Source of the DNA: JASHPR01 sp963808705
GTDB taxonomy: Bacteria; Actinomycetota; Actinomycetes; Streptosporangiales; Streptosporangiaceae
Direction: 5' to 3'
DNA: 64,000 bases
NCBI GenBank assembly: GCA_963808705.1
Contig: CAWEHB010000013.1
Span: 372,001-436,000 of the forward strand
In this document: piece by piece, positions 56,010 to 64,000 of the stretch
Layout: every line of letters begins with the position of its first letter
Numbering within the stretch: position 1 is the first letter of the stretch
The notes under the pieces: generated by a model
What the model saw: the letters and a program-made list of their open reading frames with translations, nothing else
Databases searched by the model: none
What the model was told of the DNA's origin: nothing
Translations under genes and position numbers: made by a program

Positions 56010-56078
56010 ATGGACACGCTGGCGGCCTACATCACTGCGCTGGGCCCCCGGAGCGCCAGGGTCTTAAGTTTGAGCTGA
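56010..56078 (+). CDS. 22-residue mini-ORF with a TTA codon before the HD-domain gene
   Basis: AGGGAG lies nine bases before ATG 56010, followed by MDTLAAYITALGPRSARVLS LS and TGA at 56076-56078. The stop overlaps the ribosome site region (GCTGAGGAGG) of the HD gene, so translation could be coupled. Codon 19 is TTA, the rare leucine codon that in streptomycetes depends on the bldA tRNA. It may be a leader peptide or a leftover gene start. Confidence 0.4.
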   Translation: MDTLAAYITALGPRSARVLSLS

Positions 56079-56089
56079 GGAGGACGTGG

Positions 56090-56902
56090 ATGGAGCGCGA
56101 GATCGGCACGCCGGGGGCCCGGGGCGGCCGGGACGCCGGCCAGCCGCAGGAACGCGCGCCGGCGGGCATGGGCCCGGGCGAGCGGCGGCTGCTGGCGGCG
56201 ATGCCGCTGCACGCGATCACCGCGCTGCACGGCGAGGCCGGGCTGCGCGAGCGCTTCGCCCTGGAGATCGCCAGCTTCCCCGACGCCGGCCGGCTCCGGA
56301 TCGAGCGCGCGCTGGAACTCGCCGCCCGGCTGCACGCGCCCGACCGGCGCCAGCGCGAGCCCTACGTCAACCACCTGCTGCGCGTCGCCACCCGGATCAT
56401 CACCTACTACCAGGTCCGCGACGCCGACGTCCTCTGCGCGGCCCTGCTGCACGACGCGGTCGAAGACCACCCCGGCGACCTGGCTCCCGGCGGCGGCCAG
56501 CCAGAGGCGCTCGAGGTGATCGCCGCGCAGTTCGGGCCGCGGGTGGCCCAGCTGGTCGGCGCGGTCACCAACCCGCAGTTCCGGCCCGGGCGGGACAAGC
56601 ACGAGCAGTACCGCGAGCATGTGGCCGCCAGCCTGGAGACCAGCCCGTGGGCCCGGGTCATCAAGGCCTCCGACTTCACCGACAACGGCGTCGGGCTCAT
56701 CCACACCACCGGGCCCCGGCTGGAGAAACTGGCCAGCAAGTACGCTCCGCTCGTCCCGGTGCTCGCCGAGCTGATCTCCCGTCCCGACACGCCGCTGAGC
56801 GACGATGCCAAGGAACGCATCCTCACCCAGCTGGACCGTGCCCGGCAGCGGTTCGAAGCGATCAAGACTGACCGCTCCCCCGCCGCCCATGAGCCTGGCT
56901 GA
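56090..56902 (+). CDS. HD-domain hydrolase, (p)ppGpp-hydrolase (SpoT/MESH-like) type
   Basis: ATG 56090 after GAGGAGG gives 270 residues. The HD fold is clear: YVNHLLRVATRIITYYQ (first His), DADVLCAALLHDAVEDHPGD (HD pair plus ED), and VKASDFTDNGVGLIHTT-like IKASDFTDNGVGL for the distal Asp. The arrangement H...HD...ED...D matches RelA/SpoT hydrolase domains, though the protein lacks a synthetase domain and may act on another nucleotide. It starts right after the TTA mini-ORF and is convergent with the DNA-ligase gene. Confidence 0.85.
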   Translation: MEREIGTPGARGGRDAGQPQERAPAGMGPGERRLLAAMPLHAITALHGEAGLRERFALEIASFPDAGRLRIERALELAARLHAPDRRQREPYVNHLLRVATRIITYYQVRDADVLCAALLHDAVEDHPGDLAPGGGQPEALEVIAAQFGPRVAQLVGAVTNPQFRPGRDKHEQYREHVAASLETSPWARVIKASDFTDNGVGLIHTTGPRLEKLASKYAPLVPVLAELISRPDTPLSDDAKERILTQLDRARQRFEAIKTDRSPAAHEPG

Positions 56903-56961
56903 GCTGGCCGGCCGCCTGCCCCGGTCACCGGTGCCGTGCCCCTGCGAAGCCGGCCGGGCGT

Positions 56962-58722
56962 TCAGGTGGTTGCGGGGGCTCGGCGGGCGGTGCGGTAGAG
57001 GTCGACCAGTTCGCCGATGGTGGTGGCGTCCTGCGCGGCCTTGTCGTAGCGCCATCGCCCGGTGAACCGGGGGAACCGCATCGCCAGGCCGGTGTTCTCC
57101 TTGACCTGTCCCCAGCCGGCGGTGTAGGTCGGCGAGAGGGTCAGCTCCGCGCTGCGGATCTCCAGCACCAGCCCGGGCTCGAACCACACGTCGGCGTCCT
57201 GGCGTGCGTCCACCCGGGCGGGCCGCTGCGGGCGGGCCAGCGGCGCCAGCCTGGCGGGCAGCGCGGCCAGGTCGGCGTCGGAGAACCCGGCGCCGCACTT
57301 GGTCACCGCGGCGAAGACGTCGGCGGCCGGGTCGTAGGCAGCCAGCAGCAGCGCGCCGTAGACGCCGACGCGGCGGCCGCGACCGGCGAACGCGCCGACG
57401 ACGACCAGGTCGACGGTGTCGGCCAGCTCGGTGCGGTAGTCCCGCTTGAGCTTGATCCACAGCCAGCCGCGGGCGCCGGCCCGGTAGCCGGCGGCCGGGC
57501 TGACCGACTTGCACACCAGCCCCTCGCAGCCGTCGGTGACCGCCTGCCCGAACGCCGCGTCCAGCGCGGCGGGAGTGGCGACCTCGGTGGCGGTGGTCAG
57601 CCGAAGCTGGGCGGAGGGGGTAATCGCCTCGGCCAGCCTGGCCCGCCGCTGCGGATAGGGCAGCGTGGTGAGGTCCTGGCCGTCGGCGTAGAGCAGCTCG
57701 AAGCAGAACAGGCCCACCGGTATATCCCGCACGGCCTCGGCGATGCCGTGCTTGCGCCGCCGGAACATGACCTCGCCGAACGGGCGCAACTCTCCCGCGG
57801 ACGGGTCGAAGGCGACGACCTCCCCCTCCACGATCGCCTCGCGGGGGCCCAGCCCCGCCGCGAGGACCTCGACGACGTCGGGGAACTGGGCGGCGACCCG
57901 CTCAAGCCGCCGGGTGAACAGCTCGATCGCCCCGTCGGCGGTCCGGTGCGCCTGCACCCGCATGCCGTCGTACTTGTACTCGGCCGCGCACTCCCCGCCC
58001 AGCTTGGCCAGGATCTCCTGGGCGTCCGACAGCCGCTGGGCCAGCATGGCCCGCACCGGGTTACCCGGGCGGACCCGGATCTGCTCGACCGCCGCCACTC
58101 CGCCGCCGGCCAGAGCCGCGGCCACCTGGCCCAGGTCGCAGCAGATGTTGTAGGCACGTTCCAGCACCGGCCGGGCGCCCCGCCCGCCCGCGTACACCTG
58201 CGCGAGCGCGTCCAGGATGGTGGGCGTGCCGATCCCCAGCCGCAGCCCGCCGGTGACCAGGCGCAGCAGGTAACGGGCCTCCAGCGGGGTGGCCTGGGCC
58301 AGCAGTCCCGCCAGCAGGTCCAGCTTGCGACCCTGCGAGCCCGGCCCCTCGGCCCCGGCGATCTGGTGCAGGGTGTCGACCACGACCATGACCGGCAAGC
58401 TGGCCGGCCGATCGGCGGCGGTCCTGGTCAGCAGCTGCTCGGCGGCCTGACCGAGATCGCCGGTCTCGCGGACGCTCGCGGCGACCTGCCCGGGGTCAGC
58501 CCCGGTGGCGGTGGCGACCGCCCGGACGGCCAGCTTCTCGGCCAGGCCGAGGTCCACCCCGGCGAACTCCGGTGCGATCAGGCCCTCGCACAGGTAACAG
58601 ATCGTGGGCAGCAACTCGGCCGGGGTCCGGCTCAGCAGGGCCGCGAGGCGCTCGATCAGCGCCAGCCGGGCGCTAACCTGCTCCAGGTCACGGTAGGTCT
58701 CGGCGACGATCTCGTACTTCAC
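56962..58722 (-). CDS. ATP-dependent DNA ligase, archaeal/LigB type with N-terminal DNA-binding domain
   Basis: The 586 residues start MKYEIVAETYRDLEQVSARL. Residues 1-200 are the helical ligase N domain (LLRLVTGGLRLGIGTPTILD). The adenylation domain has motif I EYKYDGMRVQ (Lys is the AMP acceptor), motif III region FCFELLYADGQD, motif IV EGLVCKS and motif V WIKLKRDY; the OB domain contains FEPGLVLEIRSAELTLSPTY and RFPRFTGRWRYDKA. This layout is that of archaeal and eukaryotic ligase I, present in some actinomycetes as an accessory repair ligase beside NAD-dependent LigA. It follows a TetR gene by 16 bases on the same strand. Confidence 0.93.
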   Translation of the reverse strand: MKYEIVAETYRDLEQVSARLALIERLAALLSRTPAELLPTICYLCEGLIAPEFAGVDLGLAEKLAVRAVATATGADPGQVAASVRETGDLGQAAEQLLTRTAADRPASLPVMVVVDTLHQIAGAEGPGSQGRKLDLLAGLLAQATPLEARYLLRLVTGGLRLGIGTPTILDALAQVYAGGRGARPVLERAYNICCDLGQVAAALAGGGVAAVEQIRVRPGNPVRAMLAQRLSDAQEILAKLGGECAAEYKYDGMRVQAHRTADGAIELFTRRLERVAAQFPDVVEVLAAGLGPREAIVEGEVVAFDPSAGELRPFGEVMFRRRKHGIAEAVRDIPVGLFCFELLYADGQDLTTLPYPQRRARLAEAITPSAQLRLTTATEVATPAALDAAFGQAVTDGCEGLVCKSVSPAAGYRAGARGWLWIKLKRDYRTELADTVDLVVVGAFAGRGRRVGVYGALLLAAYDPAADVFAAVTKCGAGFSDADLAALPARLAPLARPQRPARVDARQDADVWFEPGLVLEIRSAELTLSPTYTAGWGQVKENTGLAMRFPRFTGRWRYDKAAQDATTIGELVDLYRTARRAPATT

Positions 58723-58738
58723 CGTGCTCCCTTCGCGA

Positions 58739-59317
58739 TCAGAGCGCCGCGGTCCCGGCCTCGAGGAAGCGCATCGCGGCGGCGACGGCCTCCTCGCGTT
58801 CTGCGCCCGGCTCGGTGTCGATGATCTCCATTGCGATCGCGGCGGCTGCGGCCGCCGCCAGCCGGGGGGCGATGGCGTCGGGGGTGCTGCCGGTGTCGGC
58901 CGCGATCATGGCCGCGCCCTCCCGTACCGCGGCCGCCATCCGGGCCGTGCGCAGCGCCCCGAGGTCGGGGTTGGCCGCGAACATGCGGACCGCGAGCCGG
59001 TGCAGCTCACGGTCCTCCGGGTCGGTCTGGCTGGTCAGCAGCCAGCGGCCGAAGGCGTCGTGGACCGTCTCGCCGGGCCGCCGGTCGCGTATCGCCTCGG
59101 TCAGGCCCGCCACCCCGTCGCTGAACCGGGACAGCGCGATGTCCTGCTTGGCCGGGAAGTACATCGCGACGGTCCGGGGCGAGATCTCGGCCGCCTCGGC
59201 GATGTCGGCCACCGTGGTCGCGTCGTAGCCACGGTCGGCGAACAGCTCGTAGGCGGCGCGGATGATCGCCTCCCGGCGGCGTGCCTTGCTGCGCTCCCTC
59301 AGCCCGATCTCTGCCAT
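58739..59317 (-). CDS. TetR family regulator divergent from a DHA2 exporter
   Basis: ATG 59317 gives 192 residues. HTH: RREAIIRAAYELFADRGYDA, TTVADIAEAAEISPRTVAMY and FPAKQDIAL. The C-terminal domain (LLTSQTDPEDRELHRLAVRM; MAAAVREGAAMIAADTG) is helical and would bind the inducer. The gene is head-to-head with the exporter at 59417, with paired TTGC-N-TGCA repeats between them, so it most likely represses that exporter. On its other side it runs straight into the DNA-ligase gene, so the ligase may come under the same control. Confidence 0.92.
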   Translation of the reverse strand: MAEIGLRERSKARRREAIIRAAYELFADRGYDATTVADIAEAAEISPRTVAMYFPAKQDIALSRFSDGVAGLTEAIRDRRPGETVHDAFGRWLLTSQTDPEDRELHRLAVRMFAANPDLGALRTARMAAAVREGAAMIAADTGSTPDAIAPRLAAAAAAAIAMEIIDTEPGAEREEAVAAAMRFLEAGTAAL

Positions 59318-59344
59318 GCGACAAGTGTACAGCGAGCAGCAATA

Positions 59345-59378
59345 TTGCATTAGACTGCAAATTTGCGTTAGGCTGCAG
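59345..59378. promoter_or_regulatory. Tandem TetR-operator-like repeats overlapping the exporter promoter
   Basis: TTGCATTAGACTGCAA (59345-59360) and TTGCGTTAGGCTGCAG (59363-59378) are imperfect palindromes repeated with an 18-base period. TTGCAT and TAGGCT (59369-59374) also resemble -35 and -10 boxes 18 bases apart. A repressor bound here would block the exporter promoter and the divergent tetR. Confidence 0.65.
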
Positions 59379-59416
59379 GAAGTACCGACTCGGCGGACAT
59401 GAAAGGACCCAGCACC

Positions 59417-61003
59417 ATGAGCAACGCCGCCGCCCAGGCCCCAGCACCCACCCGGACCGGGCCAGCCCCTCGACCAGCCCTGGCACCCGAGGTGGCCGTC
59501 CCGGACCCCCGACGCTGGCTGATCCTGGCTGTCGTCGCCCTGGCCCAGCTGATGGTCGTGCTCGACGCCACGATCGTGAACATCGCGCTGCCGTCGGCGC
59601 AGCACGCCCTGCACTTCTCCAACATCGAGCGCCAGTGGGTGGTGACCGCGTACGCGCTCGCCTTCGGCAGCCTGCTGCTGCTCGGCGGCCGGCTCACGGA
59701 CCTGATCGGCCGGAAGACAACGTTCATCGTCGGCCTGATCGGCTTCGCCGCCGCGTCCGCTGCCGGCGGCGCCGCCGGCAGCTTCGGCATGCTCGTCGCG
59801 GCCCGCGCCTGCCAGGGCGCCTTCGGCGCGCTGCTGGCCCCGGCCGCCCTGTCGCTGCTGACCACCACGTTCGAGGGCACGAAGGACCGGGGCAAGGCGT
59901 TCGGCGTCTTCGGTGCCATCGCGGGCGCCGGCGGAGCGGTCGGCCTGCTGCTCGGCGGCCTGCTGACCCAGTACCTGAACTGGCGCTGGTGCCTGTACGT
60001 CAACCTGGTCTTCGCCGCCGTCGCGGGCGTCGGCGCCGTCGTGCTGCTGCGCCGGCAGACGATCGGGCAGCGGCCGCGGCTGGACCTGCCCGGCCTCGCG
60101 GCCGAGGTCGGCGGCATGTTCTGTATCGTCTATGGCTTCTCCAACGCGGCCAGCGACGGCTGGCACGCGCCGGCCACCTGGGGCTTCCTCGCCACGGGCG
60201 CGGCCCTGCTCGTGGCGTTCGTGTTCATCGAGGCGCGGGCCAGTCAGCCGCTGCTGCCGTTGCGGATCGTCCTGGACCGCAACCGGGCCGCCTCCTATCT
60301 GTCGATCCTCATCACCGGCGCCGGCATGTTCGGCATCTTCCTGTTCCTCACCTACTACCTGCAGGAGACCCTGGGCTTCAGCCCGGTCATGGCCGGCGTC
60401 GCCTTCCTGCCGATGGTCGCCGCGATTGTGGTCTGCGCGAACCTGGCCAACATCGTGCTGCTGCCGCGCATCGGCCCGCGGCTCGTCGTCGCGCCGGGCA
60501 TGCTCGCCGCCGCCGCCGGGCTGGCCTGGCTGACGCGTGTCGGCGTGCACTCCAGCTACGCGACGGACGTCCTGCCGCCGCTGCTGCTCGCATCCGCCGG
60601 CCTCGGCTTCGTGACGTCACCGTCGATGAACACCGGGACCGCCGGCGTCGCGCCCTCCGACGCGGGCGTTGCGTCGGCGGTGGTCAACACCGGGCAGCAG
60701 GTGGGCGGCTCGATCGGCACGTCGCTGCTCAACACGATGGCGGCCAGCGCCGCCGCCGGCTACCTGGCCGCCCACCTCAGCCCCCGGCTGCTGACCGGCG
60801 GCCGCCCGGCACCCGCGCTGGCCGAGCTCGCCCAGGTGCACAGCTACACCACCGCGTTCTGGTGGGCCGCCGGAATGTTCGCGGCCGGGTCCGTGCTCGC
60901 GGCCCTGCTGTTCCGCCCCGGCGCGCCCGCGGCGGCGCCGGTCGCGGCGCCGGTCGCGGCGGCGCCGGTCGCCCAGCCGGACGGCGAGGTCTTGGCCGCA
61001 TGA
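59417..61003 (+). CDS. DHA2-family drug exporter
   Basis: I prefer ATG 59417, nine bases after AAAGGA, over ATG 59399; it gives 528 residues with about fourteen membrane segments. QLMVVLDATIVNIALPSAQH, the motif-A loop GRLTDLIGRKTTF and GVFGAIAGAGGAVGLLLGG mark it as an EmrB/QacA-type antiporter. It is paralogous to the exporter at 26010 but is regulated by TetR instead of MarR. The stop overlaps the next gene's start by four bases, an unusual coupling of an exporter with a CoA-transferase-like enzyme. Confidence 0.92.
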   Translation: MSNAAAQAPAPTRTGPAPRPALAPEVAVPDPRRWLILAVVALAQLMVVLDATIVNIALPSAQHALHFSNIERQWVVTAYALAFGSLLLLGGRLTDLIGRKTTFIVGLIGFAAASAAGGAAGSFGMLVAARACQGAFGALLAPAALSLLTTTFEGTKDRGKAFGVFGAIAGAGGAVGLLLGGLLTQYLNWRWCLYVNLVFAAVAGVGAVVLLRRQTIGQRPRLDLPGLAAEVGGMFCIVYGFSNAASDGWHAPATWGFLATGAALLVAFVFIEARASQPLLPLRIVLDRNRAASYLSILITGAGMFGIFLFLTYYLQETLGFSPVMAGVAFLPMVAAIVVCANLANIVLLPRIGPRLVVAPGMLAAAAGLAWLTRVGVHSSYATDVLPPLLLASAGLGFVTSPSMNTGTAGVAPSDAGVASAVVNTGQQVGGSIGTSLLNTMAASAAAGYLAAHLSPRLLTGGRPAPALAELAQVHSYTTAFWWAAGMFAAGSVLAALLFRPGAPAAAPVAAPVAAAPVAQPDGEVLAA

Positions 61004-62460
61004 GCGCGCAGGACACCGGCATCTCCGCGCCCGCGCGGCAAAACGCCGCCGATTTCGATCCGCTGGCCGCGCTGGACGGCCTGCTGTCGGACGTCGGCCT
61101 CTCCCGGGCACAGACGGGCGGCACCGTGTCGTTCGCTGGCCAGGATCCCATCCTGCCCGCCGCGCACCGGCTCGGTGCCTGCATCGGCATCCCGGTCATG
61201 GCGAACGCCGTGGCGGCGGTCGCCTGGCACCGGCACCGGGGCGGGCCCGGGCAAGACCTCGAGCTGGACCTGCGCCAGGCCGCCCACGGCATCAATCCGG
61301 GTGCCTTCTGGCGCCCGGCCCTGAACGGGGAGCTGGCCCCGCATCCGCTGGTGCTCGACAACCCGTTCCTGCTCACGCCCTACCGCACGGCGGACGGCCG
61401 CTGGATCATGGCGTCGGGGGTCTACCCGCACCTGGCCGCGAAGTGGTGCCGCTTCCTGGACGTGCCCCCCGACCCCGCCAGGGTCGCCGCGGCCATCGGG
61501 ACGTGGGCCGCGCACGAGCTGGAGGAGACGGCGAACGCCGCGGGCCTTCCGGCGTGCGTGGTACGCACCCCCGGCGAATGGCTGGCGCACGAGCATGGAG
61601 CGCTGCTGGCGGCCCAGCCGGTCGTCGGTCTCGAGCGCATCGGCGACGCCCCGGCCCGGGACTTCGGCCCGTCGGGCCGGCCGTTCGACGGCGTCCGCGT
61701 GCTGTCGTTCACCCACGCCGTCGCGGGTCCCGTCGTGGGCCGGACCCTGGCCGAGCACGGGGCGGACGTGCTCGGCGCGACCCGCCCGAACGACTACGAG
61801 CACGAGTTCATCTACGCCGAGGCCAACGCCGGGTCCCGCAGCGCTTACGTCGACCTCGGGAACCCCGCCGGGCAAGAACGGGCGGCCGCCCTGCTGGCCG
61901 AGGCCGACATAGTGGTCAACAACCACCGCAGCGGCTCGCTGGAGCGCCGCGGCCTCGAGCCACGCCGGCTGGCGGAAAGGTACCCGGGCCTGGTGTACGT
62001 CTCGGTCACCTGCTACGGATCGCGCGGCCCGTGGGCGCGGCGCGGAGGCTTTGACATGAACGGCTCTGCTGCCTCCGGGCTGATGACCATCGAGGGAACC
62101 GAGGCCGAGCCCAGGCTCCCCGTCACCGGGATGATCAACGACTACGTCACGGGCTACCTGGGAGCGGCCGGTGCCGCCGCGGCGCTGGTGAAGCGCGCCA
62201 CCGAGGGGGGCTCGTGGCACGTCACGGTGAACCTGACCCGGACCGCGATGTGGTGCGGGTCGCTCGGCCTGGTGAACCCGGCCCTGGCCGGCCGTGACGA
62301 GCAGCACCGTCTTCGTGAGCCGGTCGCCTACGACGCCCCCAGCCCGCTGGGCGACGTCCACATGCTCGCCCCGCCGGTCCGGTTCTCGGCCATCGCGCCG
62401 GCCTGGCCGACGCCCCTGCTTGTCCCCCGAGGCTCAAGTCGCGCCGAATGGCTGAGCTGA
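61000..62460 (+). CDS. Two-part CaiB/BaiF CoA-transferase-like protein
   Basis: The 486 residues place a partial CoA-transferase segment first (residues about 50-215: RLGACIGIPVMANAVAAVAW, NPFLLTPYRTADGRWIMASG, VRTPGEWLAHEHGALLAAQP, which resembles the small-domain/C-terminal half) and a canonical N-terminal segment second (from about 225: FDGVRVLSFTHAVAGPVVGR, LAEHGADVLGATRP, YVSVTCYGSRGPWARRGGFD with the catalytic-type Asp). The order is reversed relative to ordinary CaiB proteins, as if permuted or fused. It starts inside the exporter stop codon, so both are made together, perhaps to activate or modify the exported compound. Confidence 0.82.
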   Translation: MSAQDTGISAPARQNAADFDPLAALDGLLSDVGLSRAQTGGTVSFAGQDPILPAAHRLGACIGIPVMANAVAAVAWHRHRGGPGQDLELDLRQAAHGINPGAFWRPALNGELAPHPLVLDNPFLLTPYRTADGRWIMASGVYPHLAAKWCRFLDVPPDPARVAAAIGTWAAHELEETANAAGLPACVVRTPGEWLAHEHGALLAAQPVVGLERIGDAPARDFGPSGRPFDGVRVLSFTHAVAGPVVGRTLAEHGADVLGATRPNDYEHEFIYAEANAGSRSAYVDLGNPAGQERAAALLAEADIVVNNHRSGSLERRGLEPRRLAERYPGLVYVSVTCYGSRGPWARRGGFDMNGSAASGLMTIEGTEAEPRLPVTGMINDYVTGYLGAAGAAAALVKRATEGGSWHVTVNLTRTAMWCGSLGLVNPALAGRDEQHRLREPVAYDAPSPLGDVHMLAPPVRFSAIAPAWPTPLLVPRGSSRAEWLS

Positions 62461-62464
62461 CCGG

Positions 62465-63595
62465 TCATGCGTCGCGGGTCATCATCCGCCACGCCCCGAC
62501 GACGGACCAGACCACGATCCAGCCGACGATCACCGAGATCATCGCCCAGGTCGGCATCGGCGGTATGCCGAGGGCGCCCCGCCCGCCGAACAGCAGCCCT
62601 CCGGGGCCGGGGCCGCCGCCGCCGGCGGCGGGCGCCAGCCCGGCGGGGCGAAGCTGGTCCATGGCCACGCCCACGTCGAGCCGCTGGCCGTCCAGGAAGT
62701 AGGGGATCGGGGTGCGGGCCAGGATCGGGGTGACGATGATCTCGAGCCCGATCAGCAGGATGGTCGACAGCGTGCGCTGCCCGGTGAGCGAGCCCAGCCC
62801 CAGCCCGACCAGGAACCCGATCCCGACCTCGAGCGTAAGCCACAGCCCGATCTTGAACATCTCGTTGGGCGGCGGGCTGAACTGGGTGTCCTCGGCCGAG
62901 GTGTAGTCGGCGTAATCGGTGGCGATGCCGCTGCCGGCCGCCGGGCGGAACGGGCCGGGACCGGGACCGGGCTGGAACGCCTGCGCCGCCTGCTGCGGAT
63001 GCTGCCGGACCCAGGTCTGCAGCTGGGCCTGGTCGAAGTTCGCCGGGACGTTGATGCCGTTGTTCACGCTGACCGACGTCGGCTGCGGGACACCTTCGTA
63101 GCTCGTCACCAGGCAGAGCATCGTGAACGCCACGGCCACCGCCGAGAGCAGGATGGCCAGGCCGGCCGGGATGCGGGCGAGATACAGGGCCAGGCGGGAC
63201 CGGCCGGTGATCACCAGGTAGCGGAACACGCCGTCGTTCAGGTCCGTGGTCCCGGCGGCCGCGCCGACTACGGCGGCGATGATGAACCCGAACTCCGCCG
63301 TCAGGTTGGCCGTGGCCTCGAATGTGCTGGGGTCCCCGGCCGGCCCGTAGTGGGCGGGGTCGAACAGGTGGAACGCCAGCCGCAGGCCGAGGATGAGGAC
63401 CGTCGGCGCGACGGTCATCAGCAGGACGGTCACCATCAGGCCGCGGCGCTTGCGCAGCTCCAGGTGCTTGGTGGCGATGAGGCCCCAGGTCGGCAGCGCG
63501 GCGCCCAGCCGCCGCGGGACCGGCGTCCGGCTCGGCCGCGCCGGGGACCGCCCTTCGGATAGCAGCGGCTGGGCCGCGGGAGCGGGGCTGGTCAC
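62465..63595 (-). CDS. ABC-2 type transporter permease
   Basis: The 376-residue membrane protein has one N-terminal helix after a cytoplasmic segment (LELRKRRGLMVTVLLMTVAP TVLILGL), a pair around FGFIIAAVVGAAAGTTDLND GVFRYLVITGRSR, then IPAGLAILLSAVAVAFTML, and two or three C-terminal helices. A 100-residue extracellular loop rich in Pro/Gln/Asn separates helices 4 and 5. The GVFRYLVITGRSR loop is the coupling segment typical of ABC-2 permeases. It overlaps the ATPase gene by four bases and forms an exporter with it; cargo unknown. It is convergent with the CaiB-like gene, leaving four bases between stops. Confidence 0.88.
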   Translation of the reverse strand: MTSPAPAAQPLLSEGRSPARPSRTPVPRRLGAALPTWGLIATKHLELRKRRGLMVTVLLMTVAPTVLILGLRLAFHLFDPAHYGPAGDPSTFEATANLTAEFGFIIAAVVGAAAGTTDLNDGVFRYLVITGRSRLALYLARIPAGLAILLSAVAVAFTMLCLVTSYEGVPQPTSVSVNNGINVPANFDQAQLQTWVRQHPQQAAQAFQPGPGPGPFRPAAGSGIATDYADYTSAEDTQFSPPPNEMFKIGLWLTLEVGIGFLVGLGLGSLTGQRTLSTILLIGLEIIVTPILARTPIPYFLDGQRLDVGVAMDQLRPAGLAPAAGGGGPGPGGLLFGGRGALGIPPMPTWAMISVIVGWIVVWSVVGAWRMMTRDA

Positions 63596-64000
63596 GGGTT
63601 GTCTCCCAGTCGGGTGGTCACGGACAAGAACCAGTCCTCCAGCGACGTCCGGATCTCCTGGAGGCCGTACACGGAGATGCCCGCGCCGACCAGCTGCCGG
63701 TTGATGTCGGCGACCAGTTCGCGCGACGCCCCGGCGGGCAGGGTGACCGTCAGCCCGGCATCGGTCAAGGACGTGCCCGCGGCGATCCCCGCCTCGTCGA
63801 TGAGCCGCGCCGCCCGGGCCGGGTCGGCGCAGTCCACCTGCACGACCACACCCGCGCCACGGGTTAGCTCGTCGATCGGGCCCTGGCGGACGACCCGGCC
63901 GCGGTCCACGATCGCCACCGCGTCGCAGGTACGCTCCACCTCATCCAGCAGGTGCGAGGACAGCACCACGGCCCGGCCCTCGTCGACCAGACTGATGATC
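63592..64000 (-). CDS. ABC transporter ATP-binding protein, 5' part outside window
   Basis: Only the C-terminal 136 residues are inside the window. LVDEGRAVVLSSHLLDEVER TCDAVAIVDRGRVVRQGPID contains the D-loop-adjacent SSHLLDE (H-loop His) of ABC-2 exporters' ATPases. The last 80 residues are the accessory DUF4162-like domain ending SVYGLQEIRTSLEDWFLSVT. The stop overlaps the permease start by four bases, so the two subunits are co-translated. Confidence 0.9.
   Translation of the reverse strand, partial: IISLVDEGRAVVLSSHLLDEVERTCDAVAIVDRGRVVRQGPIDELTRGAGVVVQVDCADPARAARLIDEAGIAAGTSLTDAGLTVTLPAGASRELVADINRQLVGAGISVYGLQEIRTSLEDWFLSVTTRLGDNP

Noticed and set aside
59281..60999. Upstream extension of the two-part CaiB protein through the exporter gene
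   Set aside because: The frame is open by composition only; the exporter is coded in another frame there and ATG 61000 fits the ATGA coupling.

Overview
The window is very GC-rich, with dense genes, GTG/TTG starts and GC-rich third codon positions. The gene families (ergothioneine egt genes, ECF sigma factor with a DGPF partner, PucR next to P5C dehydrogenase, DHA2 exporters, actinobacterial P450) point to a free-living filamentous or soil actinomycete chromosome. A Streptosporangiales-like origin is possible, but nothing here fixes the genus. I saw no rRNA, tRNA, CRISPR array or intact transposase.

Layout. 1-2.1 kb: the end of a membrane-heme/ferredoxin fusion, a nucleotidyltransferase-like protein and a lipid kinase, followed by a collapsed remnant of a two-gene locus whose intact paralogue sits at 41.1-42.0 kb. 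2.6-4.9 kb: a small unknown gene, an endo/exonuclease/phosphatase-family protein and a DUF1932-type dehydrogenase. 9.5-4.9 kb (minus): DGPF protein, ECF42-like sigma factor, LLM flavin oxidoreductase, CocE-type hydrolase. 9.7-11.9 kb: gamma carbonic anhydrase, then a 26-bp perfect Crp-type palindrome and a LytM/M23-like envelope protein that has lost its zinc ligands. 16.0-12.0 kb (minus): egtA-egtB-egtD plus an unknown gene, without egtC or egtE. 16.4-18.8 kb: MetE-like methyltransferase, TetR and SRPBCC proteins.

25.2-18.9 kb (minus) is a six-gene catabolic operon joined almost throughout by 4-bp start/stop overlaps: FAD amine oxidase, acyl-CoA dehydrogenase, acyl-CoA ligase, DUF6282 metal-hydrolase-like protein, isopropylmalate-dehydrogenase-like protein and VOC protein. 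I cannot match this set to a described pathway. Divergent from it is a marR-efflux cassette bounded by two 85-bp direct repeats that keep a hairpin while its sequence changes. 27.7-32.1 kb: PucR regulator facing pruA, a Crp-family regulator and a small membrane protein behind a very strong hairpin. 32.4-34.6 kb: cupin, P450 and an internally deleted MBL-fold gene. 34.6-41.1 kb: spermidine-synthase-like protein, secreted S53 protease, lipoprotein serpin and processive GT2 glycosyltransferase.

41.1-45.6 kb is the most system-like accessory locus. A GntR-type regulator and a divergent unknown gene precede a 1144-residue protein that joins a SIR2-type NAD-processing domain to an NB-ARC/STAND ATPase and a helical-repeat sensor, which is the architecture of anti-phage abortive-infection proteins. 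It is followed by an orphan lipoprotein and a 5'-truncated folate cyclo-ligase. 47.2-56.9 kb: secreted beta-propeller, enoyl-CoA hydratase plus CaiB CoA-transferase, CDF transporter, RCC1 lipoprotein, cyclic-nucleotide-binding protein with a wrecked monooxygenase behind it, FIST sensor and an HD-domain protein preceded by a TTA-containing mini-ORF. 57-64 kb: TetR plus archaeal-type DNA ligase, a divergent DHA2 exporter coupled to a two-part CaiB protein, and the start of an ABC-2 exporter.

At least six gene remnants (2.1, 34.4, 46.8, 50.6 and 53.2-53.5 kb, possibly 30.8 kb) show repeated deletion in this stretch.
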